Shown here piece by piece: positions 50,001-62,255 of a stretch of DNA of 64,000 nt. This stretch comes from Hybos culiciformis (Eukaryota > Arthropoda > Insecta > Diptera > Hybotidae). How positions within the stretch are numbered: the stretch's first letter is position 1; every line of letters begins with the position of its first letter. Under the pieces are notes generated by a model. It worked only from the letters and a program-made list of their open reading frames with translations, was not told where the DNA came from and ran no database searches. Position numbers and translations under genes: made by a program. The stretch is taken from positions 7,501-71,500 of the forward strand of contig CAXFZM010000106.1 in the NCBI GenBank assembly GCA_964007475.1. Reading direction: 5' to 3'.

Positions 50001-51973
50001 ATCGGTTTTCTAGATCCGGAGAAATAAACGATAAGGTGAGCAAACCCCCTAACTTTAACACATAAAATGTTGAGTTTGGGCTGGTTTTTTGTTCATTACT
50101 CCGGCTCTAGACCTCGGAGAACCTCCGTTTTTGGCTTAAATTAAAAGTCTAGAAATTACGCTTCTTTCTGTGCAATTTTTATGAAAATCGGTTTTCTAGA
50201 TCGGGAGAAATAAACGATAAGGTGAGCAAACTCCCTAACTTTAACACATAAAATGTTGACTTTGGGCTGGTTTTTTGTTCATTACTCCGGCTCCAGACCA
50301 CGGAGAACCTCCGTTTTTGGCTTAAATTAAAGGTCTAGAAATTACGCTTCTTTCTCTGCAATTTTTATGAAAATCGGTTTTCTAGATCCGGAGAAATAAA
50401 CGATAAGGTGAGCAAACCCCCTAACTTTAACACATAAAATGTTGACTTTGGGCTGGTTTTTTGTTCATTACTCCGGCTCCAGACCTCGGAGAACTTCCGT
50501 TTTTGGCTTAAATTAAAGGTCTAGAAATTACGCTTCTTTCTGTGCAATTTTTATGAAAATCGGTTATCTAGATCCGGAGAAATAAACGATAAGGTGAGCA
50601 AACCCCCTAACTTTAACACCTAAAATGTTGACTTTGGGCTGGTTTTTTGTTCATTACTCCGGCTCCAGACCTCGGAGAACTTCCGTTTTTGGCTTAAATT
50701 AAAGGTCTAGAAATTACGCTTCTTTCTGTGCAATTTTTATGAAAATCGGTTTTCTAGATCCGGAGAAATAAACGATAAGGTGAGCAAACCCCCTAACTTT
50801 AACACATAAAATGTTGACTTTGGGCTGGTTTTTTGTTCATTACTCCGGCTCCAAACTTCGGCGGACCTCCGTTTTTGGCTTAAATTAAAGGTCTAGAATT
50901 TACGCTTCTTTCTGTGCAATTTTTATGAAAATCGGTTTTCTAGATCCGGAGAAATAAACGATAAGGTGAGCAAACCCCCTAACTTTAACACCTAAAATGT
51001 TGACTTTGGGCTGGTTTTTTGTTCATTACTCCGGCTCCAGACCTCGGAGAACCTCCGTTTTTGGCTTAAATTAAAGGTCTAGAAATTACGCTTCTTTCTG
51101 TGCAATTTTTATGAAAATCGGTTTTCTAGATCCGGAGAAGTAAACGATAAGGTGAGCAAACCCCCTAACTTTAACACATAAAATGTTGACTTTGGGCTGG
51201 TTTTTTGTTCATTACTCCGGCTCTAGACCTCGGAGAACTTCCGTTTTTGGCTTAAATTAAAGGTCTAGAAATTACGCTTCTTTCTGTGCAATTTTTATGT
51301 AAATCGGTTTTCTAGATCCGGAGAAATAAACGATAAGGTGAGCAAACTCCCTAACTTTAACACATAAAATGTTGACTTTGGGCTGGTTTTTTGTTCATTA
51401 CTCCGGCTCCAAACTTCGGCGGACCTCCGTTTTTGGCTTAAATTAAAGGTCTAGAATTTACGCTTCTTTCTCTGCAATTTTTATGAAAATCGGTTTTCTA
51501 GATCCGGAGAAATAAACGATAAGGTGAGCAAACCCCCTAACTTTAACACCTAAAATGTTGACTTTGGGCTGGTTTTTTGTTCATTACTCCGGCTCCAGAC
51601 CTCGGAGAACCTCCGTTTTTGGCTTAAATTAAAGGTCTAGAAATTACGCTTCTTTCTGTGCAATTTTTATGAAAATCGGTTTTCTAGATCCGGAGAAGTA
51701 AACGATAAGGTGAGCAAACCCCCTAACTTTAACACATAAAATGTTGACTTTGGGCTGGTTTTTTGTTCATTACTCCGGCTCTAGACCTCGGAGAACTTCC
51801 GTTTTTGGCTTAAATTAAAGGTCTAGAAATTACGCTTCTTTCTCTGCAATTTTTATGAAAATCGGTTTTCTAGATCCGGAGAAATAAACGATAAGGTGAG
51901 CAAACCCCCTAACTTTAACACATAAAATGTTGACTTTGGGCTGGTTTTTTGTTCATTACTCCGGCTCCAGACC
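47065..51973 (+). repeat. 28-monomer duplication, copy 2
   Basis: Repeats 41857-46765 with the same monomer order and private markers (for example GAACCTTCG at 47701, GATCGGGAGAAG near 47782, GGCTCAAATT near 49762 and GGTTATCTAG near 50563). Similarity ends near 51973, where this copy reads GAACTTCCG and the first reads GAACCTCCG followed by GGCTTGAATT. Confidence 0.9.
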
Positions 51974-54038
51974 TCGGAGAACTTCCGTTTTTGGCTTAAA
52001 TTAAAGGTCTAGAAATTACGCTTCTTTCTGTGCAATTTTTATGTAAATCGGTTTTCTAGATCCGGAGAAATAAACGATAAGGTGAGCAAACTCCCTAACT
52101 TTAACACATAAAATGTTGACTTTGGGCTGGTTTTTTGTTCATTACTCCGGCTCCAAACTTCGGCGGACCTCCGTTTTTGGCTTAAATTAAAGGTCTAGAA
52201 TTTACGCTTCTTTCTGTGCAATTTTTATGAAAATCGGTTTTCTAGATCCGGAGAAATAAACGATAAGGTGAGCAAACCCCCTAACTTTAACACCTAAAAT
52301 GTTGACTTTGGGCTGGTTTTTTGTTCATTACTCCGGCTCCAGACCTCGGAGAACCTCCGTTTTTGGCTTAAATTAAAGGTCTAGAAATTACGCTTCTTTC
52401 TGTGCAATTTTTATGAAAATCGGTTTTCTAGATCCGGAGAAGTAAACGATAAGGTGAGCAAACCCCCTAACTTTAACACATAAAATGTTGACTTTGGGCT
52501 GGTTTTTTGTTCATTACTCCGGCTCTAGACCTCGGAGAACCTCCGTTTTTGGCTTAAATTAAAGGTCTAGAAATTACGCTTCTTTCTCTGCAATTTTTAT
52601 GTAAATCGGTTTTCTAGATCCGGAGAAATAAACGATAAGGTGAGCAAACCCCCTAACTTTAACACATAAAATGTTGACTTTGGGCTGGTTTTTTGTTCAT
52701 TACTCCGGCTCCAGACCTCGGAGAACTTCCGTTTTTGGCTTAAATTAAAGGTCTAGAAATTACGCTTCTTTCTGTGCAATTTTTATGAAAATCGGTTTTC
52801 TAGATCCGGAGAAATAAACGATAAGGTGAGCAAACTCCCTAACTTTAACACCTAAAATGTTGACTTTGGGCTGGTTTTTTGTTCATTACTCCGGCTCCAG
52901 ACCTCGGAGAACCTCCGTTTTTGGCTTGAATTAAAGGTCTAGAACTTACGCTTCTGTTGGTGCAATTTTTATGAAAATCGGTTTTCTAGATCCGGAGAAA
53001 TAAACGATAAGGTGAGCAAACCCCCTAACTTTAACACATAAAATGTTGACCTTGGGCTGGTTTCTTGTTCATTACTCCGTCCCCAGACGTCGGAGAACCT
53101 CCGTTTTTGGCTTAAATTAAAGGTCTAGAAATAACGCTTCTTTCTGTGCAATTTTTATGACAATCGGTTTTCTATATCCGGAGAAATAAACGATAAGGTG
53201 AGCAAACTCCCTAACTTTAACACATAAAATGTTGACTTTGGGCTGGTTTTTTGTTCATTACTCCGGCTCCAAACTTCGGCGGACCTCCGTTTTTGGCTTA
53301 AATTAAAGGTCTAGAAATTACGCTTCTTTCTGTGCAATTTTTATGAAAATCGGTTTTCTAGATCCGGAGAAATAAACGATAAGGTGAGCAAACCCCCTAA
53401 CTTTAACACATAAAATGTTGACCTTGGGCTGGTTTCTTGTTCATTACTCCGGCTCCAGACCTCGGAGAACCTCCGTTTTTGGCTTAAATAAAAGGTCTAG
53501 AAATAACGCTTCTTTCTGTGCAATTTTTATGAAAATCGGTTTTCTAGATCCGGAGAAATAAACGATAAGGTGAGCAAACCACCTAACTTTAACACATAAA
53601 ATGTTGACTTTGGGCTGGTTTTTTGTTCATTACTCCGGCTCCAAACTTCGGCGGACCTCCGTTTTTGGCTTAAATTAAAGGTCTAGAAATTACGCTTCTT
53701 TCTGTGCAATTTTTATGTAAATCGGTTTTCTAGATCCGGAGAAATAAACGATAAGGTGAGCAAACTCCCTAACTTTAACACATAAAATGTTGACTTTGGG
53801 CTGGTTTTTTGTTCATTACTCCGGCTCCAAACTTCGGCGGACCTCCGTTTTTGGCTTAAATTAAAGGTCTAGAATTTACGCTTCTTTCTGTGCAATTTTT
53901 ATGAAAATCGGTTTTCTAGATCCGGAGAAATAAACGATAAGGTGAGCAAACCCCCTAACTTTAACACATAAAATGTTGACTTTGGGCTGGTTTTTTGTTC
54001 ATTACTCCGGCTCCAGACTTCGGCGGACCTCCGTTTTT

Positions 54039-54211
54039 GGCTTAAATTAAAGGTCTAGAAATTACGATTCTTTCTGTGCAATTTTTATGAAAATCGGTTT
54101 TCTAGATCCGGAGAAATAAACGATAAGGTGAGCAAACTCCCTAAAATGTTGACTTTGGGCTGGTTTTTTGTTCATTACTCCGGCTCCAGACCTCGGAGAA
54201 CCTCCGTTTTT
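54039..54211 (+). repeat. Satellite monomer with 13-bp deletion (173 bp)
   Basis: The monomer reads ACTCCCTAAAATG where related monomers read ACTCCCTAACTTTAACACC followed by TAAAATG. Thirteen bases are missing between two copies of CCTAA. The second CCTAA exists only in the CACCTAAAA subtype, so that substitution seems to have created the direct repeat that allowed slippage. Confidence 0.9.
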
Positions 54212-55141
54212 GGCTTGAATTAAAGGTCTAGAACTTACGCTTCTTTTGGTGCAATTTTTATGAAAATCAGTTTTCTAGATCCGGAGAAATAAACGATAAG
54301 GTGAGCAAACCCCCTAACTTTAACACATAAAATGTTGACCTTGGGCTGGTTTCTTGTTCATTACTCCGGCTCCAGACCTCGGAGAACCTCCGTTTTTGGC
54401 TTAAATTAAAGGTCTAGAAATTACGCTTCTTTCTGTGCAATTTTTATGTAAATCGGTTTTCTAGATCCGGAGAAATAAACGATAAGGTGAGCAAACTCCC
54501 TAACTTTAACACATAAAATGTTAATTTTGGGCTGGTTTTTTGTTCATTACTCCGGCTCCAGACCACGGAGAACCTCCGTTTTTGGCTTAAATTAAAGGTC
54601 TAGAAATTACGCTTCTTTCTGTGCAATTTTTATGTAAATCGGTTTTCTAGATCCGGAGAAATAAACGATAAGGTGAGCAAACTCCCTAACTTTAACACAT
54701 AAAATGTTGACTTTGGGCTGGTTTTTTGTTCATTACTCCGGCTCCAAACTTCGGCGGACCTCCGTTTTTGGCTTAAATTAAAGGTCTAGAATTTACGCTT
54801 CTTTCTGTGCAATTTTTATGAAAATCGGTTTTCTAGATCCGGAGAAATAAACGATAAGGTGAGCAAACCCCCTAACTTTAACACCTAAAATGTTGACTTT
54901 GGGCTGGTTTTTTGTTCATTACTCCGGCTCCAGACCTCGGAGAACTTCCGTTTTTGGCTTAAATTAAAGGTCTAGAAATTACGCTTCTTTCTCTGCAATT
55001 TTTATGAAAATCGGTTTTCTAGATCCGGAGAAATAAACGATAAGGTGAGCAAACCCCCTAACTTTAACACATAAAATGTTGACTTTGGGCTGGTTTTTTG
55101 TTCATTACTCCGGCTCCAGACTTCGGCGGACCTCCGTTTTT

Positions 55142-55313
55142 GGCTTAAATTAAAGGTCTAGAAATTACGATTCTTTCTGTGCAATTTTTATGAAAATCGG
55201 TTTTCTAGATCCGGAGAATAAACGATAAGGTGAGCAAACTCCCTAAAATGTTGACTTTGGGCTGGTTTTTTGTTCATTACTCCGGCTCCAGACCTCGGAG
55301 AACCTCCGTTTTT
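55142..55313 (+). repeat. Second copy of the deleted monomer, with one further base lost (172 bp)
   Basis: It has the same 13-bp deletion between CCTAA repeats as the monomer at 54039, and also GGAGAATAAACG in place of GGAGAAATAAACG. The spacing between the two deletions is 1102 bp, which is six monomers less 14 bp. The deletion arose once, was copied by a six-monomer duplication, and the extra base was lost afterwards. Confidence 0.88.
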
Positions 55314-57419
55314 GGCTTGAATTAAAGGTCTAGAACTTACGCTTCTTTTGGTGTAATTTTTATGAAAATCAGTTTTCTAGATCCGGAGAAATAAACGATA
55401 AGGTGAGCAAACCCCCTAACTTTAACACACAAAATGTTGACCTTGGGCTGGTTTCTTGTTCATTACTCCGGCTCCAGACCTCGGAGAACCTCCGTTTTTG
55501 GCTTAAATTAAAGGTCTAGAAATTACGCTTCTTTCTGTGCAATTTTTATGTAAATCGGTTTTCTAGATCCGGAGAAATAAACGATAAGGTGAGCAAACTC
55601 CCTAACTTTAACACATAAAATGTTAATTTTGGGCTGGTTTTTTGTTCATTACTCCGGCTCCAGACCACGGAGAACCTCCGTTTTTGGCTTAAATTAAAGG
55701 TCTAGAATTTACGCTTCTTTCTGTGCAATTTTTATGAAAATCGGTTTTCTAGATCCGGAGAAATAAACGATAAGGTGAGCAAACCCCCTAACTTTAACAC
55801 ATAAAATGTTGAGTTTGGGCTGGTTTTTTGTTCATTACTCCGGCTCTAGACCTCGGAGAACCTCCGTTTTTGGCTTAAATTAAAAGTCTAGAAATTACGC
55901 TTCTTTCTGTGCAATTTTTATGAAAATCGGTTTTCTAGATCCGGAGAAATAAACGATAAGGTGAGCAAACTCCCTAACTTTAACACATAAAATGTTGACT
56001 TTGGGCTGGTTTTTTGTTCATTACTCCGGCTCCAGACCACGGAGAACCTCCGTTTTTGGCTTAAATTAAAGGTCTAGAAATTACGCTTCTTTCTCTGCAA
56101 TTTTTATGAAAATCGGTTTTCTAGATCCGGAGAAATAAACGATAAGGTGAGCAAACCCCCTAACTTTAACACATAAAATGTTGACTTTGGGCTGGTTTTT
56201 TGTTCATTACTCCGGCTCCAGACCTCGGAGAACTTCCGTTTTTGGCTTAAATTAAAGGTCTAGAAATTACGCTTCTTTCTGTGCAATTTTTATGAAAATC
56301 GGTTTTCTAGATCCGGAGAAATAAACGATAAGGTGAGCAAACCCCCTAACTTTAACACCTAAAATGTTGACTTTGGGCTGGTTTTTTGTTCATTACTCCG
56401 GCTCCAGACCTCGGAGAACTTCCGTTTTTGGCTTAAATTAAAGGTCTAGAAATTACGCTTCTTTCTGTGCAATTTTTATGAAAATCGGTTTTCTAGATCC
56501 GGAGAAATAAACGATAAGGTGAGCAAACCCCCTAACTTTAACACATAAAATGTTGAGTTTGGGCTGGTTTTTTGTTCATTACTCCGGCTCTAGACCTCGG
56601 AGAACCTCCGTTTTTGGCTTAAATTAAAAGTCTAGAAATTACGCTTCTTTCTGTGCAATTTTTATGAAAATCGGTTTTCTAGATCCGGAGAAATAAACGA
56701 TAAGGTGAGCAAACTCCCTAACTTTAACACATAAAATGTTGACTTTGGGCTGGTTTTTTGTTCATTACTCCGGCTCAAGACCACGGAGAACCGCCGTTTT
56801 TGGCTTAAATTAAAGGTCTAGAAATTACGCTTCTTTCTGTGCAATTTTTATGTAAATCGGTTTTCTAGATCCGGAGAAATAAACGATAAGGTGAGCAAAC
56901 TCCCTAACTTTAACACATAAAATGTTGACTTTGGGCTGGTATTTTGTTCATTACTCCGGCTCCAAACTTCGGCGGACCTCCGTTTTTGGCTTAAATTAAA
57001 GGTCTAGAATTTACGCTTCTTTCTGTGCAATTTTTATGAAAATCGGTTTTCTAGATCCGGAGAAATAAACGATAAGGTGAGCAAACCCCCTAACTTTAAC
57101 ACCTAAAATGTTGACTTTGGGCTGGTTTTTTGTTCATTACTCCGGCTCCAGACCTCGGAGAACCTCCGTTTTTGGCTTAAATTAAAGGTCTAGAAATTAC
57201 GCTTCTTTCTGTGCAATTTTTATGAAAATCGGTTTTCTAGATCCGGAGAAATAAACGATAAGGTGAGCAAACCCCCTAACTTTAACACATAAAATGTTGA
57301 CTTTGGGCTGGTTTTTTGTTCATTACTCCGGCTCTAGACCTCGGAGAACCTCCGTTTTTGGCTTAAATTAAAGGTCTAGAAATTACGCTTCTTTCTCTGC
57401 AATTTTTATGTAAATCGGT

Positions 57420-59837
57420 TTTCTAGATCCGGAGAAATAAACGATAAGGTGAGCAAACCCCCTAACTTTAACACATAAAATGTTGACTTTGGGCTGGTTT
57501 TTTGTTCATTACTCCGGCTCCAGACCTCGGAGAACTTCCGTTTTTGGCTTAAATTAAAGGTCTAGAAATTACGCTTCTTTCTGTGCAATTTTTATGAAAA
57601 TCGGTTTTCTAGATCCGGAGAAATAAACGATAAGGTGAGCAAACTCCCTAACTTTAACAACTAAAATGTTGACTTTGGGCTGGTTTTTTGTTCATTACTC
57701 CGGCTCCAGACCTCGGAGAACCTCCGTTTTTGGCTTGAATTAAAGGTCTAGAACTTACGCTTCTGTTGGTGCAATTTTTATGAAAATCGGTTTTCTAGAT
57801 CCGGAGAAATAAACGATAAGGTGAGCAAACCCCCTAACTTTAACACATAAAATGTTGACTTTGGGCTGGTTTTTTGTTCATTACTCCGGCTCCAGACCTC
57901 GGAGAACTTCCGTTTTTGGCTTAAATTAAAGGTCTAGAAATTACGCTTCTTTCTGTGCAATTTTTATGAAAATCGGTTTTCTAGATCCGGAGAAATAAAC
58001 GATAAGGTGAGCAAACTCCCTAACTTTAACAACTAAAATGTTGACTTTGGGCTGGTTTTTTGTTCATTACTCCGGCTCCAGACCTCGGAGAACCTCCGTT
58101 TTTGGCTTGAATTAAAGGTCTAGAACTTACGCTTCTGTTGGTGCAATTTTTATGAAAATCGGTTTTCTAGATCCGGAGAAATAAACGATAAGGTGAGCAA
58201 ACCCCCTAACTTTAACACATAAAATGTTGACCTTGGGCTGGTTTCTTGTTCATTACTCCGGCTCCAGACGTCGGAGAACCTCCGTTTTTGGCTTAAATTA
58301 AAGGTCTAGAAATAACGCTTCTTTCTGTGCAATTTTTATGACAATCGGTTTTCTATATCCGGAGAAATAAACGATAAGGTGAGCAAACTCCCTAACTATA
58401 ACACATAAAATGTTGACTTTGGGCTGGTTTTTGGTTCATTACTCCGGCTCCAAACTTCGGCGGACCTCCGTTTTTGGCTTAAATTAAAGGTCTAGAAATT
58501 ACGCTTCTTTCTGTGCAATTTTTATGAAAATCGGTTTTCTAGATCCGGAGAAATAAACGATAAGGTGAGCAAACCACCTAACTTTAACACATAAAATGTT
58601 GACTTTGGGCTGGTTTTTTGTTCATTACTCCGGCTCCAAACTTCGGCGGACCTCCGTTTTTGGCTTAAATAAAAGGTCTAGAAATAACGCTTCTTTCTGT
58701 GCAATTTTTATGAAAATCGGTTTTCTATATCCGGAGAAATAAACGATAAGGTGAGCAAACTCCCTAACTTTAACACATAAAATGTTGACTTTGGGCTGGT
58801 TTTTTGTTCATTACTCCGGCTCCAAACTTCGGCGGACCTCCGTTTTTGGCTTAAATTAAAGGTCTAGAAATAACGCTTCTTTCTGTGCAATTTTTATGAC
58901 AATCGGTTTTCTATATCCGGAGAAATAAACGATAAGGTGAGCAAACTCCCTAACTTTAACACATAAAATGTTGACTTTGGGCTGGTTTTTTGTTCATTAC
59001 TCCGGCTCCAAACTTCGGCGGACCTCCGTTTTTGGCTTAAATAAAAGGTCTAGAAATAACGCTTCTTTCTGTGCAATTTTTATGAAAATCGGTTTTCTAG
59101 ATCCGGAGAAATAAACGATAAGGTGAGCAAACCACCTAACTTTAACACATAAAATGTTGACTTTGGGCTGGTTTTTTGTTCATTACTCCGGCTCCAAACT
59201 TCGGCGGACCTCCGTTTTTGGCTTAAATTAAAGGTCTAGAAATTACGCTTCTTTCTGTGCAATTTTTATGTAAATCGGTTTTCTAGATCCGGAGAAATAA
59301 ACGATAAGGTGAGCAAACTCCCTAACTTTAACACATAAAATGTTGACTTTGGGCTGGTTTTTTGTTCATTACTCCGGCTCCAAACTTCGGCGGACCTCCG
59401 TTTTTGGCTTAAATTAAAGGTCTAGAATTTACGCTTCTTTCTGTGCAATTTTTATGAAAATCGGTTTTCTAGATCCGGAGAAATAAACGATAAGGTGAGC
59501 AAACCCCCTAACTTTAACACATAAAATGTTGACTTTGGGCTGGTTTTTTGTTCATTACTCCGGCTCCAGACTTCGGCGGACCTCCGTTTTTGGCTTAAAT
59601 TAAAGGTCTAGAAATTACGATTCTTTCTGTGCAATTTTTATGAAAATCGGTTTTCTAGATCCGGAGAAATAAACGATAAGGTGAGCAAACTCCCTAACTT
59701 TAACACCTAAAATGTTGACTTTGGGCTGATTTTTAGTTCATTACTCCGGCTCCAGACCTCGGAGAACCTCCGTTTTTGGCTTGAATTAAAGGTCTAGAAC
59801 TTACGCTTCTTTTGGTGCAATTTTTATGAAAATCAGT
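57420..59837 (+). repeat. 13-monomer duplication (2418-bp offset), copy 1
   Basis: Markers repeated 2418 bp later include CAACTAAAA (near 57658 and 58030), TAACTATAAC (58393), TTTTTGGTTC (near 58430), CAAACCACC (near 58572) and GCTGATTTTTAGTTC (near 59725). Inside it, CAACTAAAA with GAACTTCCG and CTTCTGTTGG monomers forms a doubled 372-bp dimer. The middle is rich in GAAATAACG, CTATATCCGG and AAATAAAAGG subtypes. Confidence 0.85.
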
Positions 59838-62255
59838 TTTCTAGATCCGGAGAAATAAACGATAAGGTGAGCAAACCCCCTAACTTTAACACATAAAATG
59901 TTGACTTTGGGCTGGTTTTTTGTTCATTACTCCGGCTCCAGACCTCGGAGAACTTCCGTTTTTGGCTTAAATTAAAGGTCTAGAAATTACGCTTCTTTCT
60001 GTGCAATTTTTATGAAAATCGGTTTTCTAGATCCGGAGAAATAAACGATAAGGTGAGCAAACTCCCTAACTTTAACAACTAAAATGTTGACTTTGGGCTG
60101 GTTTTTTGTTCATTACTCCGGCTCCAGACCTCGGAGAACCTCCGTTTTTGGCTTGAATTAAAGGTCTAGAACTTACGCTTCTGTTGGTGCAATTTTTATG
60201 AAAATCGGTTTTCTAGATCCGGAGAAATAAACGATAAGGTGAGCAAACCCCCTAACTTTAACACATAAAATGTTGACTTTGGGCTGGTTTTTTGTTCATT
60301 ACTCCGGCTCCAGACCTCGGAGAACTTCCGTTTTTGGCTTAAATTAAAGGTCTAGAAATTACGCTTCTTTCTGTGCAATTTTTATGAAAATCGGTTTTCT
60401 AGATCCGGAGAAATAAACGATAAGGTGAGCAAACTCCCTAACTTTAACAACTAAAATGTTGACTTTGGGCTGGTTTTTTGTTCATTACTCCGGCTCCAGA
60501 CCTCGGAGAACCTCCGTTTTTGGCTTGAATTAAAGGTCTAGAACTTACGCTTCTGTTGGTGCAATTTTTATGAAAATCGGTTTTCTAGATCCGGAGAAAT
60601 AAACGATAAGGTGAGCAAACCCCCTAACTTTAACACATAAAATGTTGACCTTGGGCTGGTTTCTTGTTCATTACTCCGGCTCCAGACGTCGGAGAACCTC
60701 CGTTTTTGGCTTAAATTAAAGGTCTAGAAATAACGCTTCTTTCTGTGCAATTTTTATGACAATCGGTTTTCTATATCCGGAGAAATAAACGATAAGGTGA
60801 GCAAACTCCCTAACTATAACACATAAAATGTTGACTTTGGGCTGGTTTTTGGTTCATTACTCCGGCTCCAAACTTCGGCGGACCTCCGTTTTTGGCTTAA
60901 ATTAAAGGTCTAGAAATTACGCTTCTTTCTGTGCAATTTTTATGAAAATCGGTTTTCTAGATCCGGAGAAATAAACGATAAGGTGAGCAAACCACCTAAC
61001 TTTAACACATAAAATGTTGACTTTGGGCTGGTTTTTTGTTCATTACTCCGGCTCCAAACTTCGGCGGACCTCCGTTTTTGGCTTAAATAAAAGGTCTAGA
61101 AATAACGCTTCTTTCTGTGCAATTTTTATGAAAATCGGTTTTCTATATCCGGAGAAATAAACGATAAGGTGAGCAAACTCCCTAACTTTAACACATAAAA
61201 TGTTGACTTTGGGCTGGTTTTTTGTTCATTACTCCGGCTCCAAACTTCGGCGGACCTCCGTTTTTGGCTTAAATTAAAGGTCTAGAAATAACGCTTCTTT
61301 CTGTGCAATTTTTATGACAATCGGTTTTCTATATCCGGAGAAATAAACGATAAGGTGAGCAAACTCCCTAACTTTAACACATAAAATGTTGACTTTGGGC
61401 TGGTTTTTTGTTCATTACTCCGGCTCCAAACTTCGGCGGACCTCCGTTTTTGGCTTAAATAAAAGGTCTAGAAATAACGCTTCTTTCTGTGCAATTTTTA
61501 TGAAAATCGGTTTTCTAGATCCGGAGAAATAAACGATAAGGTGAGCAAACCACCTAACTTTAACACATAAAATGTTGACTTTGGGCTGGTTTTTTGTTCA
61601 TTACTCCGGCTCCAAACTTCGGCGGACCTCCGTTTTTGGCTTAAATTAAAGGTCTAGAAATTACGCTTCTTTCTGTGCAATTTTTATGTAAATCGGTTTT
61701 CTAGATCCGGAGAAATAAACGATAAGGTGAGCAAACTCCCTAACTTTAACACATAAAATGTTGACTTTGGGCTGGTTTTTTGTTCATTACTCCGGCTCCA
61801 AACTTCGGCGGACCTCCGTTTTTGGCTTAAATTAAAGGTCTAGAATTTACGCTTCTTTCTGTGCAATTTTTATGAAAATCGGTTTTCTAGATCCGGAGAA
61901 ATAAACGATAAGGTGAGCAAACCCCCTAACTTTAACACATAAAATGTTGACTTTGGGCTGGTTTTTTGTTCATTACTCCGGCTCCAGACTTCGGCGGACC
62001 TCCGTTTTTGGCTTAAATTAAAGGTCTAGAAATTACGATTCTTTCTGTGCAATTTTTATGAAAATCGGTTTTCTAGATCCGGAGAAATAAACGATAAGGT
62101 GAGCAAACTCCCTAACTTTAACACCTAAAATGTTGACTTTGGGCTGATTTTTAGTTCATTACTCCGGCTCCAGACCTCGGAGAACCTCCGTTTTTGGCTT
62201 GAATTAAAGGTCTAGAACTTACGCTTCTTTTGGTGCAATTTTTATGAAAATCAGT
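59838..62255 (+). repeat. 13-monomer duplication, copy 2
   Basis: The same series as 57420-59837: CAACTAAAA near 60077 and 60448, TAACTATAAC at 60811, CAAACCACC near 60990 and GCTGATTTTTAGTTC near 62143. All are 2418 bp from their partners. After about 62.25 kb the copy departs, with GACCTTGGG instead of GACTTTGGG. Confidence 0.86.

Larger units (their letters stand above)
51974..57419 (+). repeat. Satellite segment related to the 28-monomer unit, with two deleted monomers
   Basis: The monomer types of the 28-monomer unit continue in changed order. They include CTTCTGTTGG, GACGTCGG (with ACTCCGTCCCCAG near 53076, a private change), CTATATCCGG, CTCCAAACTTCGG and TTAATTTTGGG types at 54520 and 55622. 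The spacing from 49511 to 54520 is 27 monomers minus 13 bp, caused by the deletion at 54139. A six-monomer local duplication carries the same deletion to 55243. The part near 56.5-57.5 kb recurs at 63.0-64.0 kb with a 6510-bp offset. Confidence 0.8.
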
